Origin: Niastella koreensis GR20-10
GTDB lineage: Bacteria; Bacteroidota; Bacteroidia; Chitinophagales; Chitinophagaceae
Reading direction: 5' to 3'
Assembly: GCF_000246855.1 (NCBI RefSeq)
Contig: NC_016609.1
Span: 496,001-560,000, forward strand
Length of the DNA: 64,000 nucleotides
Shown: in pieces, positions 1 through 8,097 of the stretch
Layout of the letters: each line of letters starts with the position of its first letter
Position numbering within the stretch: the first letter of the stretch is position 1
Made by a program: the position numbers and the translations under genes
The notes under the pieces: generated by a model
Databases searched by the model: none
What the model was told of the DNA's origin: nothing
What the model saw: only the letters and a program-made list of their open reading frames with translations

Positions 1-2436
1 TCTTATACTTCGGCCGATATTTTTCTGCAATTAAAGAAATTGAAAGTATTAGGGTCGGTGCTGTATATGGCAGCCCACCCGGATGATGAAAATACCCGTT
101 TGCTGGCCTGGCTGGCCCGCGATCGAATGTACCGCACCGGTTATTTATCGCTCACCCGCGGCGATGGCGGGCAAAACCTCATTGGCGACGAACAGGGCAT
201 TGACCTGGGGTTGATCCGCACCCAGGAATTACTGGCGGCCCGCCGTACCGATGGCGCTGAACAATTCTTTAGCCGGGCCTTTGATTTTGGGTTCAGTAAA
301 AGCACCGATGAAGCACTGGAAAAATGGGGAAAGGAAAAGATCCTCAGCGATGCGGTTTGGATCATCCGTAAATTTCAACCCGATATTATTATTACCCGTT
401 TCCCGGAAGACAGCCGGGCCGGTCACGGCCATCACTCTGCTTCTGCAGTGATTGCCCACGAAGCTTTTAAAGCAGCAGCCGATCCCAATCGTTTTCCCGA
501 ACAATTTAAATACGGCGTTCAGCCCTGGAAGGTAAAACGCATAATGTGGAACACGTTCAATTTTGGCAGTACCAATACAACCAGCAACGACCAATTGAAA
601 ATAGAGGTAGGTGGTTACAACGCGCTGGTAGGAAAAAGTTATGGCGAAATAGCTGCCGAAAGCCGCAGTATGCATAAGAGCCAGGGTTTTGGTGTGCCAG
701 GCGGCCGCGGCGCCCAGTTGGAGTATTTTACGCTCACTGAAGGCGAGCCTATGCAAAACGACCTGATGGATGGCGTGAATGTAAACTGGTCAAAAGTAGA
801 GGGTGGCGCAGAAATAGATGCACAGATAGATGATATTCTTAAGAACTATTCATTGGCAGAACCGCAGAACTCGATCCCTGCCCTGGTGAATTTATACAAA
901 TCGTTACAGGCATTGAAAGATGGCTACTGGAAGAAGCAGAAAATGGAAGAAGTGCAACGCCTGGTAGAAGCCTGCAGCGGCTTGTGGCTGGAAGCAAGCA
1001 CCAATAATGAAATGGTTGTACAGGGAGATTCAGTTAAGATCAATATCGTGCTCAACAATCGCCTGGGGGTACCCATGCAATTGAATAAGATCAATCTCGA
1101 TGTGCTGGACACCACCCTGAATATGAGCCTGGATAAGAACCGGAATATAAACCTGCAAAGGACTTTCTATGTGTTTACCACCAAACCCATTTCGCAACCA
1201 TACTGGCTGGAAAAGAAAATGGGCGATGGCTCTTTTACCGTAGACGACCAGCAATCGATAGGCAAACCGCAGAACGATGCGCCTTACCAGGCCCGCTTTG
1301 ACGTGGTTATTGCCGCACAAACTTTCTCCTTTACCAAACCGGTGCTGTATAAACATACCGACCCCGTGAAAGGAGAATTGTATGAACCACTGGTAGTAGT
1401 GCCTTCATCTACTGTAACCACAGACCCCAGCATTATTATTTTCCGTAAAGGAGAAAAGCAGGCTGCTGAAGTTGCCATTACTGTAACCGCCAATAAAAAA
1501 TTTACCAACTACAAAGCCAGCATCTCAAAACGGCTCTCGTATAGCAATACTACCAAAACCGACAGCAGCTTTAATATGTTGCCCGGTACGCAACGGGAGT
1601 ATATTTTCAACATCGACAACAGCATGCTGAAGGAAAAAGAACAGGATTTTGTGCAGGCCTTTGTTGAATTGAAAAACGGCACAGAAGAACAACCGGCTTA
1701 TTTAAATTTGAACAACATCCGGTACGATCATATTCCTTACATCCATTACTTTTACCAGGATGCCATCAAGGTGTTGAACATAGATATCAAAACGGTTGGT
1801 AAAAAGATCGGTTATATTGAAGGCGCAGGTGACAAAGTAATCATTTCACTGAGGCAGATGGGATATGATGTGACGGTGCTCGATGAAAAAGACATTACGC
1901 CCCTGCAATTAAAACAGTTTGATGCCGTGATCACCGGTGTACGTGCTTACAATGTGCACGAATACCTGGAAGGAAAGCATGAAGTGCTGATGGATTATGT
2001 AAAGAACGGCGGTAACCTCATTGTTCAATACAATACGGCTAATAATATAAGTTCAGTATCTTCAAACATAGGGCCCTATCCCTTTACTGTTTCACGCAGC
2101 CGGGTTACCGATGAAAAAGCAACTGTAAACTTTACCTTGCCCGACCATGCGGTGTTGAACTATCCGAATAAGATCACAGCTAAAGATTTTGATAACTGGG
2201 TACAGGAAAGAGGTATTTATTTTGCCGAACAATTAGATCCCGCTTATGAGACGCCCCTGTCAATGGCCGATCCGAATGAAAAAGAACAGAAAGGCAGCCT
2301 GATCATTGCCAACTACGGTAAAGGTAAATTTGTATATACCGGTCTGGTGTTCTTTAGGGAATTGCCGGCTGGGGTGCCCGGCGCCTACAGGTTGCTGGCC
2401 AATATTATTGCATTAAATAAAAAGAAGGGTTTTTAG
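1..2436 (+). CDS. PIG-L family deacetylase, 5' truncated
   Basis: The frame is open from the first base, so the true start and any signal peptide lie outside the window; 811 residues are visible. The family removes N-acetyl groups from GlcNAc-type substrates using zinc. The metal motif AAHPDDE is at visible residues 24-30, and a second histidine cluster, GHGHH, is near residue 140, as in LmbE/PIG-L proteins. The ~600 residues after the catalytic domain include a beta-rich middle and, near the C-terminus, an alpha/beta segment (IGYIEGAGDKV onward) resembling the ThuA/glutamine-amidotransferase-like fold. This long multidomain form is common in Bacteroidota. It is directly followed by two small membrane proteins and a sodium:solute symporter, so it probably acts on an imported or exported sugar derivative. 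The substrate is unknown. Confidence 0.88.
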   Translation, partial: SYTSADIFLQLKKLKVLGSVLYMAAHPDDENTRLLAWLARDRMYRTGYLSLTRGDGGQNLIGDEQGIDLGLIRTQELLAARRTDGAEQFFSRAFDFGFSKSTDEALEKWGKEKILSDAVWIIRKFQPDIIITRFPEDSRAGHGHHSASAVIAHEAFKAAADPNRFPEQFKYGVQPWKVKRIMWNTFNFGSTNTTSNDQLKIEVGGYNALVGKSYGEIAAESRSMHKSQGFGVPGGRGAQLEYFTLTEGEPMQNDLMDGVNVNWSKVEGGAEIDAQIDDILKNYSLAEPQNSIPALVNLYKSLQALKDGYWKKQKMEEVQRLVEACSGLWLEASTNNEMVVQGDSVKINIVLNNRLGVPMQLNKINLDVLDTTLNMSLDKNRNINLQRTFYVFTTKPISQPYWLEKKMGDGSFTVDDQQSIGKPQNDAPYQARFDVVIAAQTFSFTKPVLYKHTDPVKGELYEPLVVVPSSTVTTDPSIIIFRKGEKQAAEVAITVTANKKFTNYKASISKRLSYSNTTKTDSSFNMLPGTQREYIFNIDNSMLKEKEQDFVQAFVELKNGTEEQPAYLNLNNIRYDHIPYIHYFYQDAIKVLNIDIKTVGKKIGYIEGAGDKVIISLRQMGYDVTVLDEKDITPLQLKQFDAVITGVRAYNVHEYLEGKHEVLMDYVKNGGNLIVQYNTANNISSVSSNIGPYPFTVSRSRVTDEKATVNFTLPDHAVLNYPNKITAKDFDNWVQERGIYFAEQLDPAYETPLSMADPNEKEQKGSLIIANYGKGKFVYTGLVFFRELPAGVPGAYRLLANIIALNKKKGF

Positions 2437-2592
2437 ATGACTCCATTATCAAAGCGTGAATGGTTTTTCATTGTAGCTATTGGGTTAGGGCTTGTGCTGG
2501 GCAAACTGATCAAGAAAATGACTGTAGGGCTGGCGTTAGGATTTTTACTGGTGATTATGGCATTCGCGGTTGTTTCTAATAAAAAGAAATAA
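2437..2592 (+). CDS. Small membrane protein (51 aa)
   Basis: This short gene starts immediately after the stop codon of the PIG-L gene (TAG then ATG without a gap). It encodes two hydrophobic stretches, roughly residues 9-22 and 29-45, split by a KLIKK turn, and ends in KKK. The topology would be a two-helix hairpin with positive ends. I do not recognise a family. The zero spacing and the following small membrane gene and symporter suggest translational coupling in one operon. It could be an accessory subunit or stabiliser of the symporter, but that is inference. Confidence 0.6.
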   Translation: MTPLSKREWFFIVAIGLGLVLGKLIKKMTVGLALGFLLVIMAFAVVSNKKK

Positions 2593-2609
2593 TAGATCAA
2601 CTCATATAT

Positions 2610-2729
2610 ATGGCAACTGAGGAAAAAATACCCGTGTTTAAAAAGTGGAGTTACTGGTACTGGCTGGTGATCGGGTTCCTGTTGTTACTGATAGTGCTGT
2701 TTTATTTTTTCACAAAACACTTTGCATGA
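2610..2729 (+). CDS. Single-pass small membrane protein (39 aa)
   Basis: An ATG at 2610 opens a 39-residue frame with a charged N-terminus (MATEEKIPVFKKW) and one long hydrophobic helix (about residues 16-34). Its TGA overlaps the symporter ATG in the four-base arrangement ATGA (2726-2729), a classic coupled junction. This supports both its reality and the symporter start. No family is recognised. Small single-helix proteins encoded directly before transporters often associate with them, but nothing in the sequence proves it here. Confidence 0.6.
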   Translation: MATEEKIPVFKKWSYWYWLVIGFLLLLIVLFYFFTKHFA

Positions 2730-4465
2730 ATTTTTCCCGGTTAGACTGGACAGTACTTGTGCTTACCCTGCTGCTCATTATTGTGTATGGGGTATATCGT
2801 AGTCGTACGTCAAAAAACCTGGAAGGGTATTTATTAAGCAACCGGCAAATGCCCTGGTGGATCGTGTTGCTGAGCATTATGGGCACCCAGGCCAGCGCTA
2901 TTACTTTTTTAACTGCGCCGGGCCAGGCCTATAGCGATGGAATGCGGTTTGTACAATATTATTTCGGGCTGCCATTCGCCATGGTTGTGGTGTGTATTGC
3001 CTTTGTGCCCGTTTTTCATAAACTGAAAATATTTACCGCCTACGAATACCTGGAAACACGGTTCGATTTAAAGACCCGTTTGCTAACTTCATTTTTATTC
3101 CTGCTATCACGAGGCATTGGAACCGGCATCAGCATTGTTGCCCCTGCTATTGTATTACACAGTATGCTTGGGTGGGATATTACCTACACCAATTTATTCA
3201 TGGGCGGTCTGCTGATCATTTATACAGTAAGCGGTGGCGCCAGGGCAGTAGCTTATACGCAGCAATTGCAGTTCATAATTATTTATGCAGCTATGTTTAT
3301 TGCCGCCTGGTGGGCATTGAAAATGTTACCGCAGGGCATAGGCATTACAGAGGCTTTGCATATCGGTGGCAAATCGGGCCGGTTGAATGTGATTACAACA
3401 GGCTTTACTGAAAAAGGGTTCGACTGGAAAGACAAATACAACATCTGGAGTGGGGTAATTGGTGGTTTCTTTTTAGCCCTCAGTTATTTCGGTACCGATC
3501 AAAGCCAGGTAGGCCGTTATTTAACGGCTCGTAACGAACAGGAAAGCAAGATCGGCTTGCTGTTGAACGGATTGGTAAAAGTGCCCTTGCAATTTGGCAT
3601 TTTGCTTATTGGGGTTTTCTTATTTGCCTTTTACCAGTTCAATAAAGCGCCGGCTTATTTTAACCTGGCACAGGAAAAAACCGTGCAGCACAGTGTAAAT
3701 GCCAAAGAGTTTGCCGCCGCCAACCAGCAATTCCAGCAGATCCAAAATGAAAAGAGAAATACGGTAACAGCATTGGGCGCTGCCTTAAAACAGGATAATA
3801 AACCGGAAGTTGATCAGTTAAGAACCCGGTTACAGGGTCAGCAGCAACAGGCCCAATTGGTTCGCGATTCCATTCAGAACATTGTAAAGAAAACCATTCC
3901 CGAAAGCGAAGGCAATGATACCAACTACATTTTTTTACGGTTTGTAGGCGACTATTTACCCAATGGCTTGGTGGGACTTATCATTGCAATCATCTTTCTG
4001 GCATCGTGGAGCAGTATTGCGGCGTCATTACATGCGCTGGCATCCTGCACCATGGTTGACTTTCATAAGCGTTTGTCAAAAAGACCGGCTACGCCATTGC
4101 AGGAATATCGCTGGTCGCAAACCTATGTCTTGATCTGGGGACTGTTTTGTATTGTGGTAGCCCAGTTTAGCTATAACCTGGGCAACAGTTTAATTGAAGC
4201 CGTGAATATTCTCGGTTCCTGGTTTTATGGCACCATCCTGGGCATTTTCCTGGTTGCCTTTTACCTGAAAAGGGTAGGAGGGCATGCCGTTTTTGCCGGC
4301 GCCATCCTGGCCGAAATAATCGTAATAGTTGTTTATAGTTTTAAACTGTTTTCGTTCTTGTGGTTAAATGTGATTGGCGCTGTTTGTGTTATCGTGTTTG
4401 CCGGGTTGGCCCATGTATTGTTCTTTCGGCAATCGGCAGTGGGAAAACCAGCCATAAGCCATTAA
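2726..4465 (+). CDS. Sodium:solute symporter (SSS family)
   Basis: A 579-residue multi-pass inner membrane protein of the SSS/SLC5 family, driving solute uptake with the sodium gradient. The start at 2726 is chosen over a longer frame from 2645, because it overlaps the preceding small gene as ATGA and gives the usual N-terminus leading into the first helix. Family features visible are the first-helix region, SNRQMPWW, the GTQASAITFL segment and IYTVSGGARAVAYTQ. Between helices, residues ~305-400 form a long hydrophilic, glutamine-rich and probably coiled-coil insertion absent from typical bacterial members. Helices then resume with GLVGLIIAIIFLASWSS. Substrate is unknown; the upstream PIG-L deacetylase suggests a sugar or amino sugar. 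The last codons lie inside a 7-bp-period repeat array. Confidence 0.88.
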   Translation: MNFSRLDWTVLVLTLLLIIVYGVYRSRTSKNLEGYLLSNRQMPWWIVLLSIMGTQASAITFLTAPGQAYSDGMRFVQYYFGLPFAMVVVCIAFVPVFHKLKIFTAYEYLETRFDLKTRLLTSFLFLLSRGIGTGISIVAPAIVLHSMLGWDITYTNLFMGGLLIIYTVSGGARAVAYTQQLQFIIIYAAMFIAAWWALKMLPQGIGITEALHIGGKSGRLNVITTGFTEKGFDWKDKYNIWSGVIGGFFLALSYFGTDQSQVGRYLTARNEQESKIGLLLNGLVKVPLQFGILLIGVFLFAFYQFNKAPAYFNLAQEKTVQHSVNAKEFAAANQQFQQIQNEKRNTVTALGAALKQDNKPEVDQLRTRLQGQQQQAQLVRDSIQNIVKKTIPESEGNDTNYIFLRFVGDYLPNGLVGLIIAIIFLASWSSIAASLHALASCTMVDFHKRLSKRPATPLQEYRWSQTYVLIWGLFCIVVAQFSYNLGNSLIEAVNILGSWFYGTILGIFLVAFYLKRVGGHAVFAGAILAEIIVIVVYSFKLFSFLWLNVIGAVCVIVFAGLAHVLFFRQSAVGKPAISH

Positions 4466-4609
4466 CTTTAAGCTATAAGCAAATATAGGCTGAAAGCCGA
4501 AAGCATTACCGCCTTTATCAACCTTATCAACTCAATCAACCTCGTTTTTAATTCAACTTAGCCTTCTTCCAACTTGTCAACATGTCAACCTGTTAACTCG
4601 TCAACTAAA
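4453..4609. repeat. Degenerate 7-, 9- and 8-bp tandem arrays between convergent genes
   Basis: Three consecutive arrays fill the spacer. From 4453, heptamers of type TATAAGC/TTTAAGC run across the symporter stop codon. From 4517, three 9-bp units of type ATCAACCTT follow. From 4570, 8-bp units of type CAACTTGT/CAACATGT run in phase up to and over the stop codon of the minus-strand MarR-GNAT gene. Units vary by one to four bases but keep the period. See the matching arrays elsewhere in the window. Confidence 0.75.
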
Positions 4610-5558
4610 CCAACGCCAATTCCATCTGAATATTACACCGTTCGTAAGGCGTTGCTCTTCTTACTACTTTCTGAAATCCTAATTTGTAATAGAGATTGAC
4701 AGCAGGTTGTAATACCGTATTGCTTTCGAGGTAAAGCTTTTTCGCACCCAGCGATCTGGCTTTTTCAGCTACAGCTTTACCCAACAGCCAGCCAATGCTT
4801 TTGCCCTGTGCAGCCGGCGATACCGCCATCTTGGCCATTTCATATTCATAATCGGGATCATCCATTTTCATCAGGGCGCATACGCCAACGGGTTCGCTGT
4901 TATACAGCGCTACGAAAATGTGCCCCCCTTTATCAATGATGTTCTTTTGCGGATGGTCAAGCGCTTTATGATCGGCCGCTTCCATTTTAAAATATTTCGA
5001 GATCCATTCCTCATTTAATTGTTTAAAGGCCTCCTGGTAAGCGGGCGTATAATCCACGATCTGTACATCCTGGCTTTCGCGCAGCTTCTTTTGTTCCTGC
5101 ACCCTGCGTAATAATGATTTCTGGTTTAATAAAAATTCCCATTCTTCTATAGCCTTCCAAAGATCGTAGTGGGTTTGCGAAAGCGCGGCTTCAATAGCAG
5201 CGGTCACATCGGTGTATTGCGGGGCAATATCTTTTATAATCTCTTTTCCTTTTTTTGAAAGCCCCACTACCGTTTTACGGCCATCCTGCTTGTCATTTTT
5301 TTCAATAACCAGACCCTGTTTCACCATTTCCCTGATGATAGTACTTACCGATGGGTGCGAATGGCCAATCTCCTCGGCAATAGCCGTGATTGTTTTTTCG
5401 TTGCCCTGCGATAAGGCATGAAAAACCGGGAACCATTTAGGCTGTAAGGCTACATTGTACATTTTGTAAACCTGGCCCGCATCCTCTGTAATCTGATCGC
5501 TTAACCGGCGCAGCCGGCTACCGAGCGCCATTTTGCCGGCATTGTTATAGAAGTCCAT
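4605..5558 (-). CDS. MarR-type regulator fused to a GNAT acetyltransferase
   Basis: A 317-residue two-domain protein. Residues ~1-150 form a winged helix-turn-helix of MarR type (IGHSHPSVSTIIREMVKQGLVIE recognition region, then the DGRKTVVGLSKKGKE wing). Residues ~165-317 form a GCN5-type N-acetyltransferase, with the acetyl-CoA loop at VSPAAQGKSIGWLLG and the C-terminal YYKLGFQK. Such fusions are a known bacterial family annotated as bifunctional HTH regulator/acetyltransferase; the acetylated substrate is usually unknown. It is a single gene, convergent with the symporter. A strong dyad 12 bases before the start codon suggests autoregulation. The 3' end overlaps an 8-bp-period repeat. Confidence 0.85.
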   Translation of the reverse strand: MDFYNNAGKMALGSRLRRLSDQITEDAGQVYKMYNVALQPKWFPVFHALSQGNEKTITAIAEEIGHSHPSVSTIIREMVKQGLVIEKNDKQDGRKTVVGLSKKGKEIIKDIAPQYTDVTAAIEAALSQTHYDLWKAIEEWEFLLNQKSLLRRVQEQKKLRESQDVQIVDYTPAYQEAFKQLNEEWISKYFKMEAADHKALDHPQKNIIDKGGHIFVALYNSEPVGVCALMKMDDPDYEYEMAKMAVSPAAQGKSIGWLLGKAVAEKARSLGAKKLYLESNTVLQPAVNLYYKLGFQKVVRRATPYERCNIQMELALV

Positions 5559-5569
5559 TGTTTAATTAA

Positions 5570-5589
5570 TTATGTAATTGATTACGTAA
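5570..5589. promoter_or_regulatory. Probable MarR-type operator
   Basis: TTATGTAATTGATTACGTAA is a 20-bp inverted repeat with only two mismatched base pairs. It begins 12 bases upstream of the start codon of the MarR-GNAT gene. Length, A+T richness and position fit an autoregulatory site bound by a MarR dimer. The assignment is inference from position and symmetry. Confidence 0.55.
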
Positions 5590-5613
5590 TTTAAGACATT
5601 GTTTTATTCCAGC

Positions 5614-5648
5614 CAAAAAAATGGGCCGTCCTGCAAAGAACGGCCCAT
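5614..5648 (-). terminator. Rho-independent terminator of the DUF2911 gene
   Basis: On the minus strand, ATGGGCCGT pairs perfectly with ACGGCCCAT around a short loop, followed directly by a run of seven T. It lies about 20 bases after the stop of the minus-strand DUF2911 gene and separates it from the MarR-GNAT gene. Confidence 0.8.
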
Positions 5649-5667
5649 CTAATAATATGAATAATAA

Positions 5668-6507
5668 TTACTTAAGGGTAACCAGTAATTTTTGATTCAG
5701 AGTTACATAATCATCGTTCTTGGCTTCTTTTGCCAGCTCGATTGACTTGTTTGCTGATTCAATAGCATCCTGTTTTTTACCCAGTTTGGCCATACAATTG
5801 GCACGTTGGTAATAAGCCCAAAATGCTTTGGGATTTTGCTGTACCGATTTGTTGAACCACTCCAGCGCCTTGTTCAGGTCCTTGCCATTATCCATGTAAT
5901 ACAGGGCTGCATTAAAATAAGGCGTTTTTGCATCATCGGTTTTCAGTGCCTCGTTTATCTGGGCCATTACTTTGCTGTCTACATCAGTTGTGACGGGCAG
6001 GACCACCTCTGTTTTGTCCCACATCATATGCAATTCAATGGTGCTTGACGTTACATTGGCAAACTGCATGGTAAAATTTTCTGCTTTATCTTTTACGCTC
6101 ATGGGTTTGGCCTGCACACGTACAACATCATTCTCCTGTTTGTAGGCAGCAGGTTGGGTAACATCCAGCTGTTTGGTGATGATGATGGTCCAGGAATCTT
6201 TGTCGGGAATAGTTAATAAGCCATATTTGCCCGCAGGTATTTTGGTGCCCCCAATTGATACTTCATCAGCAAAGGTAAGCGTGGTAGCGCCGTTGGCGCC
6301 GGTACGCCATACTTTGCCAAAAGGCACCAGGTCGCCAAATATTTTGCGGCCTTTCATGCCCGGGCGGCTGTATGACAGTTCAATAGAACCGAGACCGAAA
6401 TCCTGCTTAATGGTTTGTGTGCTCGAAGGAGCGGGTGTTTTTAATTGTGCGTTGGTAGCAATAGCAAACGCAAGCATGCATACAATCAAACATGTCTTTT
6501 TCATCAT
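5668..6507 (-). CDS. Secreted DUF2911 protein with TPR tail
   Basis: A 279-residue protein with a clear signal peptide (MMKKTCLIVCMLAFAIATNA, cleavage before Q). Residues ~30-170 match the DUF2911 family, recognisable by LSYSRPGMKGRKIFG and VWRTGANGATTLTF. Residues ~185-275 are tetratricopeptide-like repeats (PYFNAALYYMDNG, ALEWFNKSVQQNP, FWAYYQRANCMAKLG, DAIESANKSIELA). The family is abundant in Bacteroidota and has no established biochemical role. It is monocistronic with its own terminator. The start could be either of the two initial methionines. Confidence 0.85.
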   Translation of the reverse strand: MMKKTCLIVCMLAFAIATNAQLKTPAPSSTQTIKQDFGLGSIELSYSRPGMKGRKIFGDLVPFGKVWRTGANGATTLTFADEVSIGGTKIPAGKYGLLTIPDKDSWTIIITKQLDVTQPAAYKQENDVVRVQAKPMSVKDKAENFTMQFANVTSSTIELHMMWDKTEVVLPVTTDVDSKVMAQINEALKTDDAKTPYFNAALYYMDNGKDLNKALEWFNKSVQQNPKAFWAYYQRANCMAKLGKKQDAIESANKSIELAKEAKNDDYVTLNQKLLVTLK

Positions 6508-6573
6508 TCATGAATTTGCGCGAAAGTAAGCTATAATAGAATGATACCGGGAGAATGTTGGATGAACGGATCA

Positions 6574-8025
6574 TTAAAATCGCACGATCACTGTTACCCT
6601 TGCTTTGCGTACTTTTTTCATTAACTTCCAGGAAGGACCTTGCATAATAAGCCGGATGGCTTCGTCGTCACACGCTTTGGAGAGCGATTGTTCTATTTTG
6701 AATCCGGATAATTCTCCTTTTTTATTTACCTCAAAAGAAACAATTACCTGACCAGGGGAGGTGTTGTTGACTGTTGGTTTCTTGTTTTTTTCGAGGTATT
6801 GTTCAAACGCAAACCAACCGCCTGTTGGTTCTGCATCGTTTACAATATTGTTGGGCAATTTATTGGCAATGGCAGCTTTATATTTGCTTACTCCAAGGTC
6901 GTTTGAAGCAATGGCTGCATTGGCCGGCTGCAGTTGTAACTGGTTCATGGTGGCATTGTTTTCCAACCTGAAATTCTGGGTGCCATAACCTGCTACGTTC
7001 ACTGCCACATCTACTACCGAATCGGACACCGGTATTTTAAAGAAACCGGTTTTATCAGTAACAAAATTATTGTTGTTTTTGGGGAGCTGCAGATACGCAT
7101 TGGCAATAGGGTTACTGTTTTGGTCTGTTACCTGCCCTTTAATAACACCAGTGAGGTCATTGCTAATGTCTTTTGCTTTTTTAAGGCTGTCCTTTCCTCC
7201 AATGGTTATCAGTTCTGTTTCCCGGTCTCTGTAAACATTGTTATAGGTCGATTCTTTTTTGGCCCTTCTAAGTTGGGGCATAGAACCGGATGCTACCGGG
7301 GGTGCGGCTGCTTCCTGTTTTGCAACACCCAGGTCATTATCAGCTTCTTTTGCTCTGCCCCAATAAGAAACATTGCCCTGTTTAACCGTATCCTGATTGG
7401 GGCTCGTTACAGTGATCTCGTTTTGTACGGGGGCGGCGGCAGCCGGAGTTGGTTCGGGTTTCTTTTCCTGAACCAGAACCTGGTCATTTGCTGGTGTTTT
7501 GCTATAATAACTTCCTGTAGCGACAGGTACTTTATTTTTATGCGCCTCAACAGTTTTAGCCGGTGAAGAATCGGTGCTTACGGTAGCCGTATTTTCATCC
7601 GGTAAAACAGGCGCGGCTTCCTGTTGCCGGCTCTTGTATTCTTCTGTTTTGGCAATTACCGGGGCGCTGCTTTTTTCTTTAGAAGAATCTGACAGCAGGC
7701 TATAGATCCATACCCCCACAATAATCACCACCACGGCGGCTGCAGCTGCCTGCCAGTACCGGAATGGCTTAAACGCCACCACATTGGCCGAAGGGGTGGT
7801 TTTGGCCTGAAATTGCTGTTGTAATTGTTGCAGCTGGCCAGTTACCTGGTTTTCTTCATGTTCGTCAAAAGCCTGTTGCAGGCCTTCTATGGCATCGGCC
7901 AGGAACGGGTCATCCAGCGCCGCTTTTTCCATAGCGTGCATTTCCCGGGCAGACAGTTTCCCCTGCACATATCGCTGGATATCTGCTGCCGTGTACTGGA
8001 TAATATGTTCCTTATTGTGATTCAT
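6574..8025 (-). CDS. Anti-sigma-like membrane protein with TonB C-terminal domain
   Basis: A 483-residue protein starting at the ATG at 8025, since the upstream in-frame TTG at 8043 is less likely. Order of parts: a cytoplasmic N-terminus resembling anti-sigma helices (TAADIQRYVQGKLSAREMHA), one transmembrane helix at ~92-111, a long Pro/Ala/Gln-rich periplasmic stretch, a carboxypeptidase-regulatory-like beta sandwich (GVIKGQVTDQNSNPIANAYL), and a C-terminal TonB-like domain (PGQVIVSFEVNKKGELSGF ... DDEAIRLIMQGPSWK). It follows the ECF sigma gene by 45 bases and is probably its anti-sigma partner. The TonB-like end might sense or contact outer membrane or wall components. The role is inferred. 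Confidence 0.75.
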   Translation of the reverse strand: MNHNKEHIIQYTAADIQRYVQGKLSAREMHAMEKAALDDPFLADAIEGLQQAFDEHEENQVTGQLQQLQQQFQAKTTPSANVVAFKPFRYWQAAAAAVVVIIVGVWIYSLLSDSSKEKSSAPVIAKTEEYKSRQQEAAPVLPDENTATVSTDSSPAKTVEAHKNKVPVATGSYYSKTPANDQVLVQEKKPEPTPAAAAPVQNEITVTSPNQDTVKQGNVSYWGRAKEADNDLGVAKQEAAAPPVASGSMPQLRRAKKESTYNNVYRDRETELITIGGKDSLKKAKDISNDLTGVIKGQVTDQNSNPIANAYLQLPKNNNNFVTDKTGFFKIPVSDSVVDVAVNVAGYGTQNFRLENNATMNQLQLQPANAAIASNDLGVSKYKAAIANKLPNNIVNDAEPTGGWFAFEQYLEKNKKPTVNNTSPGQVIVSFEVNKKGELSGFKIEQSLSKACDDEAIRLIMQGPSWKLMKKVRKARVTVIVRF

Positions 8026-8055
8026 AACAGGAGGAGGTTTCAACCTTACCCCTTA

Positions 8056-8097
8056 TTCATTTCTAATTCTTCATTTCTCGTTTCTCATTTCCAATTC
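8056..8097. repeat. 7-bp-period array across the sigma factor stop codon
   Basis: Six in-phase heptamers (TTCATTT, CTAATTC, TTCATTT, CTCGTTT, CTCATTT, CCAATTC) span the last eight codons and stop of the minus-strand sigma factor gene. The C-terminal residues LEMRNEK are therefore repeat-encoded. The array continues into the short spacer before the anti-sigma gene. Confidence 0.6.

Noticed and set aside
229-756. Long minus-strand open frame inside the PIG-L gene
   Set aside because: It lies wholly antisense to a well-conserved coding region, has no recognisable domain and its composition reflects the codon structure of the real gene.
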